The notes under the pieces: model-generated | What the model saw: only the letters and a program-made list of their open reading frames with translations | What the model was told of the DNA's origin: nothing | The model's database searches: none | Shown here: positions 37,791 to 45,921 of the stretch, piece by piece | Numbering within the stretch: position 1 is the first letter of the stretch | Layout: each line of letters starts with the position of its first letter | Position numbers and translations under genes: made by a program | From: Cryobacterium sp. CG_9.6 | Lineage (GTDB): Bacteria > Actinomycetota > Actinomycetes > Actinomycetales > Microbacteriaceae | Direction: 5' to 3' | DNA length: 64,000 nt | Assembly: GCF_029893365.1 (NCBI RefSeq) | Contig: NZ_JARXUZ010000001.1 | Coordinates: 2,790,001 to 2,854,000 of the forward strand

Positions 37791-39016
37791 ACGTCCAAGC
37801 TTAGAACAGGGTGCTGGGCGGCTGGCCGAGCGGCCGGCACAAGCAGGGCTGTGGCCGTGGCAGCAATGCCCTCGCCGCGACCGGTGAAGCCCAGGGTGTC
37901 CGTGGTGGTGGCGGCAATGTTCACCGGGGCGTGTATCAGACGGCCGAGCAGGGCTTCCGCCTCGGCGCGGCGCGGCGCGAATCGGGGGCGATTACCAATG
38001 ATCTGTAGCGATACATTGCTCACGGCGAACCCGGCTTCGGTTACCAGGCGCAGGGTTTCGGTGAGAAACACGTCGCCGTGGGCACCCGCGAACCGGGCGT
38101 CGCTCGTGCCGAATATGCCACCAATGTCGCCGAGACCGGCGGCACCGAGCAGCGCATCGCACACCGCGTGCACGGCCACGTCACCATCACTGTGGCCGGA
38201 GAGTCCGCGCTCCCCCGGCCAGTGCAGGCCCGCAAGCCAAAGTTCGGCACTGTCACTGAAGGCGTGCACGTCGAGACCGGTTCCGATCCGCGGCAGCACG
38301 ACATTTCCGGGTGCCGGGTTCAGCACGGACTCGGCGCGCTCGAGGTCGACCGGTGTCGTGATTTTGAAGGCGAGCGGTGATCCTTCAATGACGCGCACCG
38401 GGTGGCCGGTTGCGGCCACGAGCGCCGCGTCATCGGTTGCCTCGTGCACACTCGTGTCGTGGGCAGCCACCAGAATCGCCCGCACAAAGCCCTGGGGGGT
38501 TTGCACGGCCGAGAGTTCAGCCCGGTCCACGGTGCCCAGAATGACAGCGGATGCGTCCACGCGCTTAATCGTGTCGACCACCGCGAGCCCGGGAATAACC
38601 CCGTCCCCGGTGGCACGCACCGCTGTCACGACGCGGTCGCAGAGGTCGGAGGGCGTGAGAGCGCGTGCGGCGTCGTGCACGAGGACGATCTCGATCTGGG
38701 AGCCGAGAACGGCGAGACCGCGGCTCACCGACTGCTGACGAGTGCTTCCACCGGCCACAACGGTAACGGAACCACGCGCAGCAGGGCTGGCAGATGATGC
38801 ACGCACAATGGCATTCGCCGCACCGATGCGATCCTCGGGTACCACCACAATCACCTGAGCAGGCTCAGCCATACCGAAGATCCCGTGCAGGGCGTGCTCC
38901 AGCAGCGTTCGACCCTGCAGGTGCACAAAAGCCTTCGGCTCCGAATGGCCCAGCCTCGCGCCGCTGCCAGCAGCGACGACAATAACCGCGACCACGGGAG
39001 CGGATGTTTCAGTCAT
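37787..39016 (-). CDS. ispDF: Bifunctional IspD-IspF (MEP isoprenoid pathway)
   Basis: 409 residues. IspD part (about 1-235): AAGSGARLGHSEPKAF nucleotide motif and VHDAARAL; makes CDP-methylerythritol. IspF part (about 240-400): GTGLDVHAF, LSGHSDGDVAVHAVCDALLG and GDIG; forms the cyclodiphosphate. Natural fusions of these steps, which skip IspE, are known in several bacteria. The -10 TAGCCT is six bases before the ATG, so leaderless translation is likely. First gene of ispDF-cysS-rlmB. Confidence 0.95.
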   Translation of the reverse strand: MTETSAPVVAVIVVAAGSGARLGHSEPKAFVHLQGRTLLEHALHGIFGMAEPAQVIVVVPEDRIGAANAIVRASSASPAARGSVTVVAGGSTRQQSVSRGLAVLGSQIEIVLVHDAARALTPSDLCDRVVTAVRATGDGVIPGLAVVDTIKRVDASAVILGTVDRAELSAVQTPQGFVRAILVAAHDTSVHEATDDAALVAATGHPVRVIEGSPLAFKITTPVDLERAESVLNPAPGNVVLPRIGTGLDVHAFSDSAELWLAGLHWPGERGLSGHSDGDVAVHAVCDALLGAAGLGDIGGIFGTSDARFAGAHGDVFLTETLRLVTEAGFAVSNVSLQIIGNRPRFAPRRAEAEALLGRLIHAPVNIAATTTDTLGFTGRGEGIAATATALLVPAARPAAQHPVLSLDV

Positions 39017-39022
39017 GTCTGG

Positions 39023-39028
39023 AGGCTA
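39023..39028 (-). promoter_or_regulatory. -10 element TAGCCT, leaderless start of ispDF
   Basis: Minus-strand TAGCCT, then six bases, then ATG 39016. Confidence 0.5.
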
Positions 39029-39080
39029 TCTGTTGGGGTGGACGGTGACGCTACAGGTTTGGGAATGCGGGAGCACAGGC

Positions 39081-39110
39081 GAAAGGCGGCACCTGGCGGC
39101 ACCGCCTTTC
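39081..39110 (-). terminator. Hairpin after carD
   Basis: GAAAGGCGG/CCGCCTTTC arms, 9 bp, with a GC-rich loop; no T-run. It separates carD from ispDF on the same strand. Confidence 0.5.
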
Positions 39111-39135
39111 ACAGGAAAAACTATGGGGACTTTCG

Positions 39136-39618
39136 TTACGACGCGAGAACCTCATCGAGAACGATGGAGGCTTTCTCTTCATCGGTTTTCTCGGCCAGGG
39201 CCAGCTCGCTGATCAGAATCTGACGGGCCTTGGCGAGCATGCGCTTCTCACCGGCCGAGAGACCGCGATCCTGATCGCGGCGCCACAGGTCTCGCACCAC
39301 CTCGGACACCTTGATCACATCGCCAGAAGCGAGCTTTTCAAGGTTGGCCTTGTAACGGCGGGACCAGTTCGTGGGCTCTTCGGTGAACGGAGCACGCAGC
39401 ACCTCGAACACCTTGTCGAGGCCTTCACGACCGATCACATCACGAACCCCGACCAAATCAACATTTTCTGCCGGAACCTCGATGGTGAGATTGCCTTGAG
39501 TCACGTTGAGCTTGAGGTACAGCTTTTCCTCACCTTTGATGATGCGCGTCTTGAGCTCGGTGATAGTTGCCGCGCCGTGGTGGGGATATACAACGGTTTC
39601 GCCAACTTCAAAAAGCAT
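39136..39618 (-). CDS. carD: CarD-family RNA polymerase-binding regulator
   Basis: 160 residues. N-terminal RNAP-interaction (Tudor-like) domain: [20 protein letters not shown]-terminal helical DNA-binding domain with the conserved Trp in [16 protein letters not shown] that wedges into the promoter bubble. Essential in mycobacteria, where it stabilises open complexes at rRNA and other promoters. GAAGGGA lies ten bases before the ATG. Confidence 0.95.
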   Translation of the reverse strand: MLFEVGETVVYPHHGAATITELKTRIIKGEEKLYLKLNVTQGNLTIEVPAENVDLVGVRDVIGREGLDKVFEVLRAPFTEEPTNWSRRYKANLEKLASGDVIKVSEVVRDLWRRDQDRGLSAGEKRMLAKARQILISELALAEKTDEEKASIVLDEVLAS

Positions 39619-39800
39619 CGATGTGCATCCCTTCAGCGACGTCTAGGTTACCACACGAGATAGTGGTAGGGTGCGATCCTTTTCTCGAACTACTGCCGTG
39701 CTCGTACCGACCTGGACGCCCACGCCGCTAAGCTGGTGGTACAGAGAAATGCGCAACACCACGCCCTCGCGCGCGGTCGTTGCCCCAGTGTGGAGGTCTT

Positions 39801-40340
39801 GTGAGTGCACGCATCGTTGCATCCATTGTTCTAGCGGCCGGGATCCTGATCGGAACCAGTGCGTGCGGCTTTGGCGCCCCACAAGCAACGCTCATCAAGT
39901 ACGACCCCAGCGACGGAGTCAGCGGCGACGTCGGAGACGTGGCCCTTCGCAATGCGATGGTGCTCTCCGCAGACGGCGAACTCGGCAGCCTGCTCGTAAC
40001 CGCCGTCAACGTGGGTGACACCGCGCAGAGCCTCACCGTGCAGTACCAGGCAAACGGTGAGAAGGTCACCGAGCTCGTGACACTGCGCGCCAACTCCAGC
40101 ACCACCATCGGCGCCGAGGGCGAGCCCAGTGTGACGCTGGAGAACATCGGAACCCCTCCAGGCGCTCTCCTGCCCGTGTACTTCCAATACGGTGAGAACA
40201 CCGGTGTGGAACTGCTGCTCCCCATCCTCACCGGTCAGCAGCCCGAGTACGCCGGCCTGTTGCCCACAGCAACCCCCACACCCACGGCAATTCCGGAACC
40301 GACGGCAACCCCCACCCCCACGGAAACGCCCGCCGCGTAG
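39801..40340 (+). CDS. Lipoprotein of unknown function
   Basis: 179 residues. Signal peptide with lipobox IGTSAC (Cys22), a beta-rich domain of about 120 residues (NAMVLSADGELGSLLVTAVNVGD) and a Thr/Pro tail. The pattern resembles extracytoplasmic beta-sandwich lipoproteins found in this position in relatives; function unknown. GTG start with GGAGG four bases upstream. Divergent from carD. Confidence 0.75.
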   Translation: MSARIVASIVLAAGILIGTSACGFGAPQATLIKYDPSDGVSGDVGDVALRNAMVLSADGELGSLLVTAVNVGDTAQSLTVQYQANGEKVTELVTLRANSSTTIGAEGEPSVTLENIGTPPGALLPVYFQYGENTGVELLLPILTGQQPEYAGLLPTATPTPTAIPEPTATPTPTETPAA

Positions 40341-40349
40341 CGAGCATTT

Positions 40350-41156
40350 TTATAGTCGCGCGACAAAAGCCCTGACCAGGCAGTAGGCGCCGTAGGCGAT
40401 CAGGCCTACCCCGATGAGCGACAAGATAACGACGCCAAACGGCAGCGTGGCCAGCGACTTCAGGGCGCCATCCAGACCGGTCGCTTTCGCCGGGTCAACG
40501 GTGAAGGCGGCTACGGCAAAGAGAACACCCACCACAAAGAGCACCACGCCCTTTGCGATATAGCCGAAAACGCCAAGAGCAACGGTGGCTTTTCCTGCCG
40601 GTCCGGCTGGAACAACGATGTCGTTCGTGAAGCCCTGTCTGGCGCCCTTCACGATGAAATACACACCAATTCCAACGATCAGGACTGCCACCGCTACGGC
40701 GGCGACGGTTCCACCTGGGGTCGCGAGCAGGTTTGAACTGGCCTCGCTCGTGCTGCTGGCTGAATCGGTGGATCCGCCCAGCGCAAATATGAGCGCCGTT
40801 CCGGCCAAAACGGAGTAGGCAAGGGCCTTGCCGAATTCCTGAGCAAAGTGAGCGAGCCGCTTCGCGGGTTCCCGTCTGGAAACAAGCACGGAGCTCAGAA
40901 AGAGCCAGAGAGCCAGGGCCGCCATTCCCACGACGATGGCCCACAAGATGAAGACGCCCCCGGGCGTCGCCGCCAGTTGAGCAAATGCCCCCGATTGGTC
41001 GGCCGTCCCACCGCCACCGCGCGCGATACCCAGTGCAATCAGGCCAATGAGAGCATGCACGACGCCATTCACGGCAAAACCCACTCGGGCCAGGACGTGC
41101 AGGACGGTGCTGTTCTTCGCCTCACGGGCCAGTCCGCGCGCTTGGTTGGCCGTCAT
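40350..41156 (-). CDS. DUF1206 membrane protein
   Basis: 268 residues with six transmembrane helices arranged as three DUF1206 repeats (about 20-95, 105-180, 190-265), each starting with an R/K-G-(F/Y)-x-Gly pattern such as LARVGFAVNGVVHALIG. Function unknown. GAGGTGGGAG lies just upstream of the ATG. Convergent with the lipoprotein gene. Confidence 0.85.
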   Translation of the reverse strand: MTANQARGLAREAKNSTVLHVLARVGFAVNGVVHALIGLIALGIARGGGGTADQSGAFAQLAATPGGVFILWAIVVGMAALALWLFLSSVLVSRREPAKRLAHFAQEFGKALAYSVLAGTALIFALGGSTDSASSTSEASSNLLATPGGTVAAVAVAVLIVGIGVYFIVKGARQGFTNDIVVPAGPAGKATVALGVFGYIAKGVVLFVVGVLFAVAAFTVDPAKATGLDGALKSLATLPFGVVILSLIGVGLIAYGAYCLVRAFVARL

Positions 41157-41274
41157 ACTCCCACCTCAATTTCTCGTCCCCAAGTAATTCTCTCGCTCAC
41201 CCCGGCGGAAAACCATGGTGACATTTACAGCCCGGCTGGCCCACCTCAGGAAGACATTTCTGTCGTCATCGATT

Positions 41275-41280
41275 TATTAT
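41275..41280 (+). promoter_or_regulatory. -10 element TATTAT, leaderless start of the PAP2 gene
   Basis: TATTAT, six bases, then ATG 41287. Confidence 0.5.
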
Positions 41281-41286
41281 TGCCCC

Positions 41287-41994
41287 ATGGTGAGCATCGG
41301 AAAAGCGGATGTTGTCGAGCCGGCCATGCGCCGAAAACTAAACGGTATTGCTCGTGCGCTCATTATTGTTGGCAGCGGTTCCGTCACGATTCTGGTGGTC
41401 GCAGTGCTCCAGCACACCGGGATCACTGCCGTCGATGAGCCGATCCGAGCGTGGTTGCTGAGCGTGCGCACCCCCGAGCTCACCGTGGTCATGATCACCT
41501 TCGCCATTCTTTTCGGCCCAATCGTTCTGCCGGCGATCGTCCTCATCGTGGCGGCGACATGGGGTGTTGTGACAAAACAGGCGTGGCGCCCGCTGCTCCT
41601 AGCCGGCGGCATGCTGAGTGGCGTCATCGTTTCCCAAATCATTTTGCGTCTCGTGCACCGCGATCGTCCCCCGCAAGCCCTCATGCTCTTCGGCGCCGAT
41701 CCGTCGTTCTCCTTCCCCTCCGGCCACGTGCTCGGCGCTTCAGATTTTCTCCTGATCACCACCTATCTCGTAATCTCCCGTCGCAGCGCCTTCCGTGGCG
41801 CCGGGATCTCGTTCTCCGTTGCTGGACTCGGCATCGTCGCGGCGGCCATCAGCCGCCTCTACCTGGGCTACCACTGGACAACGGATGCTGCGGCATCCGT
41901 TGCTCTCTCCCTGGTTGTTCTCGGGTGTGTCATTGCCGTCGACACGGCTCACACCGTGCCCCACGCACACCGAAACCCGGTGTCCGGCCGGTAG
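41287..41994 (+). CDS. PAP2-family membrane phosphatase
   Basis: 235 residues, six transmembrane helices. The three catalytic motifs are present: RLVHRDRPP, FPSGH and SRLYLGYHWTTD. Family members dephosphorylate lipid phosphates such as phosphatidic acid or undecaprenyl diphosphate. The gene contains the palindrome AACGGATGC/GCATCCGTT (41880-41901) in the codons after the third motif. Confidence 0.9.
   Translation: MVSIGKADVVEPAMRRKLNGIARALIIVGSGSVTILVVAVLQHTGITAVDEPIRAWLLSVRTPELTVVMITFAILFGPIVLPAIVLIVAATWGVVTKQAWRPLLLAGGMLSGVIVSQIILRLVHRDRPPQALMLFGADPSFSFPSGHVLGASDFLLITTYLVISRRSAFRGAGISFSVAGLGIVAAAISRLYLGYHWTTDAAASVALSLVVLGCVIAVDTAHTVPHAHRNPVSGR
41880..41901. repeat. Palindrome AACGGATGC-TGCG-GCATCCGTT inside a gene
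   Basis: 9-bp perfect arms in the PAP2 gene. The same arms form the centre of the terminator hairpin at 35178-35227. Confidence 0.6.
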
Positions 41995-42079
41995 CGTCCC
42001 GCGCCGCCCTCCATGGAACACACAAGATGAGAGTTGTACTGTTAAAAAGTATGTCGAGGGAGTGGAGGATGAGTCGGTC

Positions 42080-42544
42080 GTGAATGCGCTTCAGAACACC
42101 ACACCCTCCCCACGAACATTGCCACTGCGGCGATTGCTGATCGTGATTGTCGCCGTCGGCGCCGTGCTGATGGGTCTGCTGGCTATTCATTCCATGTCAG
42201 ACTCCCCCGATGCTTCGCTGACCTCCACCATGGTGTCTGGTCACCATCTGCATGACAGTGTCGCGAGCGCCGCCACAGCCACGGGCGTCGGGATAGCCAC
42301 GATTGCCGGCAGCCACGCGGCTCCCCTGCTGCAGTGTGGTGCCCAGTGTGCAGCCGAGCACTGCCTGATGGCGCTCACCTGCCTGATTCTCGCCGTGGTC
42401 ATCACGCTCACCCTTGTGGCGCGGTCTCCGACACGACGTTCTCGCGTTCTGCACCGGGGCCAACGTGTTGTGCAGCGGCTTGCGGAACTGCGTCATCACA
42501 TCTACCTGCCGTCTCTCACGGTTCTCTGCGTCAGTCGCACCTAA
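42080..42544 (+). CDS. DUF6153-like small membrane protein
   Basis: 154 residues. TM1 about 17-37 ends in MGLLAIHSM, a short His-containing loop (VSGHHLHDS) follows, then Cys residues QCGAQCAAEHCLMALTC leading into TM2 (about 95-115) and a basic tail. The GLLAMH-type helix, His loop and CxxxC pattern resemble DUF6153 proteins of actinobacteria, often next to DUF305 genes as here. GTG 42080 chosen because GGAGGA lies ten bases upstream. His/Cys content suggests metal handling (inference). Confidence 0.6.
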   Translation: MNALQNTTPSPRTLPLRRLLIVIVAVGAVLMGLLAIHSMSDSPDASLTSTMVSGHHLHDSVASAATATGVGIATIAGSHAAPLLQCGAQCAAEHCLMALTCLILAVVITLTLVARSPTRRSRVLHRGQRVVQRLAELRHHIYLPSLTVLCVSRT

Positions 42545-42632
42545 ACCGACCGCACCGCGCGGCCCGTTCGCGCGCGCGCCACAGTCGTGGCGCCCGGTCC
42601 AGAAGTGCACTTTGACAATGAATGGAAGAATC

Positions 42633-43232
42633 ATGTTCGCATCACGTAAATACCTGCTTATCGGCGTCGCTATTGCCGCCGCCGCAACGCTCAGCGCCTG
42701 CTCCACCGCATCGCCCTCGGGCGCGGACGCACCAAGCACCAGCGCATCCGCTTCCTTCAACGATGCGGACGTGTCGTTTGCGCAGGGAATGCTCCCCCAC
42801 CACGAACAGGCCGTCGAGATGAGTGACGTCCTCCTTGCCAAGGACGGCATCGATCAGCAGGTGCTCGATCTGGCCACCCAGATCAAGGCTGCACAGGAGC
42901 CGGAAATTGCCCAGTTGACCGAGTGGCTGAGCACGTGGGGAGCCGAGAGCACAAGCTCATCATCGGACATGTCGGGAATGAGCGGCATGGATGAGGGAAT
43001 GAGCGGCATGATGTCGCAGGACGATATGGATGCCCTCGACTCCGCTACCGGCACCGAGGCGGGAACGCTCTTCCTGGAGCAGATGACGATGCACCACGAG
43101 GGCGCGATCCAGATGGCTCAGCTCGAACTCGACGACGGCACAAACGTGGATGCGAAAGAGATGGCCACCGCCATCATCAAGACGCAGACCGACGAGATCG
43201 CGGTCATGAAGGAACTCCTGGCGTCCCTCTAA
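42633..43232 (+). CDS. DUF305 lipoprotein
   Basis: 199 residues. Lipobox LSAC (Cys about 20), then two copies of the DUF305 pattern: FAQGMLPHHEQAVEM and LEQMTMHHEGAIQMAQ, each with a His pair. Between them is a Met/Ser-rich stretch (SGMSGMDEGMSGMMS) like copper-binding Met motifs. DUF305 proteins are ferritin-like helical bundles often found with copper-resistance genes. GGAAGA lies just upstream of the ATG; another in-frame ATG is 15 bases earlier. Confidence 0.85.
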   Translation: MFASRKYLLIGVAIAAAATLSACSTASPSGADAPSTSASASFNDADVSFAQGMLPHHEQAVEMSDVLLAKDGIDQQVLDLATQIKAAQEPEIAQLTEWLSTWGAESTSSSSDMSGMSGMDEGMSGMMSQDDMDALDSATGTEAGTLFLEQMTMHHEGAIQMAQLELDDGTNVDAKEMATAIIKTQTDEIAVMKELLASL

Positions 43233-43267
43233 CCACACCATCTGACTCAAACGCATCCCGCGCACCT

Positions 43268-43300
43268 GCCGGGTCTCACCCCCCTGCGGGTGAGACCGGC
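43268..43300 (+). terminator. Hairpin after the DUF305 gene
   Basis: GGTCTCACCC (43272-43281) and GGGTGAGACC (43288-43297) pair perfectly, extended by GCC/GGC with one bulge. No T-run. It argues that the M23 gene starts downstream with its own promoter. Confidence 0.6.
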
Positions 43301-43380
43301 CCGTGCGCCTGCAACCATCTTGGAAAGTTCAATGCCCCACACCTCCCTCATCCCCACGTTTCGCTCTCGGCCAGAGACTC

Positions 43381-44226
43381 GTGCGTGACCCGGTGACGAA
43401 CAACGACACACAACCCCAGACGGCGCCACTCACGAGACGGGCCGTTCGTGAATCGGAACGGCAGAGCGCTTCGGCAGCTCGGCCTTCAGTTCGCCCGGCG
43501 CGGGCGGAACGTACAGTTTCCCCGCGACGTGGCCGGCCGCCCGTGGGTCGGCGAATCTTTGCTGTCACGGCCATGACCGCAGTGGGGTTTCTCACGGTGG
43601 CAACGGCCCTGCCGGCGGTAGCTGCAAATTCGGCCATGGCGGCTACATCGACGTCCTCATTTGCCACGCCACCAACATCCGCTGACGAATCGCTGGCGAC
43701 TCAGTCGGTCACGATCAGCGCGAGCGCAACGAAGTCACCGCAGCGCGATGGCTATACGGTGACCGAAACGCCACAATTCGTCGCGCCCACCAGCGTGACG
43801 ACAAATCGACTCAGCAGCCAAGGCTGGACATTTCCCGTGGTCGGTGGCATCTCGTCGCCCTATGGCGCCCGGCCGAACAAGCCGGTTTCGGGGGTGGGTG
43901 ATTTCCACAACGGCACCGACATCGCGGCCACGTGCGGAAAGCCGGTGTCCGCCGTGACGTCCGGCACCGTCGTGCAGGCCGGGTACTTGGGTTCCTATGG
44001 CAACTGGGTTCTCATCGACCATGGAGACGGAATCCAGACCGGATATGCCCACAACAGCAGAGTCCTGGTGAGTAAGGGGCAAACCGTCACGGCGGGCGAG
44101 AAAATCGCCGTGGTCGGTAGTACGGGAGCCTCGAGCGGCTGCCACGTGCACTTCGAAACTCGGATCAACGACACGCAGGTCGATCCGGTGTCATTCATGA
44201 CTCTGCGGGGGGTTCTCCTTGGTTAG
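43381..44226 (+). CDS. M23-family (LytM) metallopeptidase
   Basis: 281 residues. Arg-rich head, one hydrophobic segment (about 63-83, ending AVAA), a Ser/Thr linker and a peptidase M23 domain: GDFHNGTDIAA carries the first zinc ligands (His, Asp), GNWVLIDHGDG and GCHVHFET the others (HxH). It should cut peptidoglycan peptides outside the cell. GTG starts at 43303, 43381 and 43393 are all in frame; the first lies against a terminator, so 43381 is used. Its end overlaps the next gene by eight bases. Confidence 0.83.
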   Translation: MRDPVTNNDTQPQTAPLTRRAVRESERQSASAARPSVRPARAERTVSPRRGRPPVGRRIFAVTAMTAVGFLTVATALPAVAANSAMAATSTSSFATPPTSADESLATQSVTISASATKSPQRDGYTVTETPQFVAPTSVTTNRLSSQGWTFPVVGGISSPYGARPNKPVSGVGDFHNGTDIAATCGKPVSAVTSGTVVQAGYLGSYGNWVLIDHGDGIQTGYAHNSRVLVSKGQTVTAGEKIAVVGSTGASSGCHVHFETRINDTQVDPVSFMTLRGVLLG

Positions 44227-45166
44227 CTCGCCCGCGTTTCGACCGCGCTGGCGCCTGGCCGCGGGTGCTGCGAGTCTTGCGCTTCTCCTGAGCGGATGCT
44301 CGGCGGCGGCCACATCGCCCGCCACCAACGCTGGAGCTACCTTTGAGCACGTGCACGGGCTGGGTTATGATCCGACCACCGGCCGCACCTACGCGGCAAC
44401 TCACCATGGTGTCTGGCTCCTGTCGACAGAAGAACTCCCCGACACCTATGGAAACGGTACGCCCGACACGAGCGGCGGGGAGGAGACACAGCCCATTGCG
44501 GGCCGTGCCCAGGACACCATGGGTTTCCTCGTGACAGAGACAGGCCTGCTACTGGGCTCAGGCCATCCCGATCCCGCCGAGGAACCGAGCCTGAGCCCCG
44601 CCAACCTTGGTTTGATCAGCAGCACCGACGGCGCTGAAACATGGGATACCGTGTCGCTGCGCGGCGAGACGGACTTCCATGACCTCGCCGCCGCCCCCCT
44701 GCCGTCGGGGGAACTGCGGATCTACGGTTACGACGCCGAGCGTGGCACCATTCGGGTGAGCGATACGTCAGGCACGACCTGGATCGACGGTGCGGCGCTG
44801 CAGATGCGGGACCTCACGACCGATCCCGGCAATCCCGCACGGGTGTTCGCGACAACGGCTGCGGGACTCATGGTGAGCGACGACGCCGCACAGACGTTCG
44901 CTCCGGCTATCGGAGCGCCCGCCCTCTACCTCGTCGACGCGGCGACAGCATCAACCGAAACCGACATCGTCGGGGTGGACACCCAGGGCAACGTCTGGCA
45001 TTCCACAGCGGAGGGCCCGTGGATCTCCGGCGGAACAACGCAGGGCATCGTGGAAGCGCTTACCGTCGTTGGCGGGCAGTCCCCGTGGATTCTGGTCAGC
45101 GATGACCGAGGCGTGATGGCCAGCGCCGACTACGGTCAGAACTGGATTGCGCTCCTGCCCAGATAG
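44219..45166 (+). CDS. BNR/sialidase-like beta-propeller lipoprotein (F510_1955 type)
   Basis: 315 residues from a TTG start with GGGGG upstream. Lipobox LLLSGC (Cys27); repeats with Asp-box-like SSTDGAETWDTV, SDTSGTTWIDG, SDDAAQTFAP and SADYGQNWIA mark a BNR beta-propeller; HVHGLGYDP begins the first blade. These proteins are labelled glycosyl hydrolases by family, but no active site is proven. It overlaps the M23 stop and recurs beside DUF305 genes in actinobacteria, so it may be part of a metal-response unit. Convergent with regX3, nine bases away. Confidence 0.75.
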   Translation: MVSSPAFRPRWRLAAGAASLALLLSGCSAAATSPATNAGATFEHVHGLGYDPTTGRTYAATHHGVWLLSTEELPDTYGNGTPDTSGGEETQPIAGRAQDTMGFLVTETGLLLGSGHPDPAEEPSLSPANLGLISSTDGAETWDTVSLRGETDFHDLAAAPLPSGELRIYGYDAERGTIRVSDTSGTTWIDGAALQMRDLTTDPGNPARVFATTAAGLMVSDDAAQTFAPAIGAPALYLVDAATASTETDIVGVDTQGNVWHSTAEGPWISGGTTQGIVEALTVVGGQSPWILVSDDRGVMASADYGQNWIALLPR

Positions 45167-45175
45167 GTGCGCTGG

Positions 45176-45859
45176 TCAGGCCTCAAAGCGGTAGCCCAGG
45201 CCGCGCACGGTCACCAACATCGTGGGGTTCGAGGGAATCACCTCGATGCGAGACCGGATGCGCTTGATATGCACGTCGAGCGTTTTCGTGTCACCAAAGT
45301 AGTCGGTGCCCCAGACCCGGTCGATGAGCTGACCGCGGGTGAGTACGCGCCCAGCGTTACGCAGCAGGAACTCCAATAGTTCAAATTCCTTGAGGGGCAT
45401 GTTCACGACATCGCCCGATACGGAGACGCTGTGGCGCTCGAGGTCCATTCGCACCGTGCCCGCTTCGAGCACAGAGTCATCGCTCTCGTCGTCCTGCTCC
45501 GTGTGCCGGCGCAGGACGGCACGGATGCGCGCCAGCAGCTCACGGCTGGAGTACGGCTTGGTCACGTAGTCGTCGGCACCCAGTTCGAGGCCCACCACGA
45601 CGTCGACTTCGGAGTCTTTGGCCGTCACCATAATGATGGGAACCGCGGAGCGAACGCGAATCTCACGGCACACCTCCGTGCCCGGAATCCCGGGCAACAT
45701 GAGGTCAAGCAGAATGAGGTCAGTTCCGTTGCGATCAAATTCCGCGATCGCACTGGGCCCATCTTCAGCCACGGTGATCTCGTAGCCCTCGCGTTCCAGC
45801 AGGAAGCTCAGCGGCTCACTGAGCGCGCTCTCGTCTTCGACCAAAAGGATGCGTATCAC
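45176..45859 (-). CDS. regX3: Phosphate-responsive response regulator RegX3
   Basis: 227 residues. Receiver 1-118: acidic Glu/Asp in LLVEDE, acceptor Asp in LILLDLMLPG, Lys in YVTKPYSS. OmpR-type winged helix 130-227 (LLRNAGRVLTRGQLIDRVWG in pieces) ending GLGYRFEA. Orthologous in order and sequence to mycobacterial RegX3, which switches on phosphate uptake when phosphate is low. GTG start, lying inside a 17-bp tandem repeat, with no good ribosome site. Downstream of senX3 by 44 bases. Confidence 0.93.
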   Translation of the reverse strand: MIRILLVEDESALSEPLSFLLEREGYEITVAEDGPSAIAEFDRNGTDLILLDLMLPGIPGTEVCREIRVRSAVPIIMVTAKDSEVDVVVGLELGADDYVTKPYSSRELLARIRAVLRRHTEQDDESDDSVLEAGTVRMDLERHSVSVSGDVVNMPLKEFELLEFLLRNAGRVLTRGQLIDRVWGTDYFGDTKTLDVHIKRIRSRIEVIPSNPTMLVTVRGLGYRFEA

Positions 45860-45921
45860 TGGGTCTGTCCTATCACTGGGTGGGTTCTAACGCTGGGTGG
45901 GTTCTAACGCTGGGTGTTCGC
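45854..45921. repeat. Four-copy 17-bp tandem repeat at the senX3/regX3 junction
   Basis: Units 45854-45870, 45871-45887, 45888-45904 and 45905-45921; units 2 and 3 differ at two positions, units 1 and 4 diverge at their outer ends. The array covers the last codons and stop of senX3, all of the intercistronic gap and the GTG start of regX3. On the minus strand each unit carries CCCAG(T/C)G(A/T)TA. Confidence 0.85.

Noticed and set aside
36087..38738. 883-codon plus-strand frame
   Set aside because: Runs antisense across rlmB, cysS and ispDF; composition is that of a shadow frame.
42080..45166. Horizontally acquired island
   Set aside because: Base composition and codon use look like the surroundings and no mobile genes flank it; kept as a functional cluster only.
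45854..45921. CRISPR-like array
   Set aside because: 17-bp units are directly adjacent with no spacers and no cas genes.
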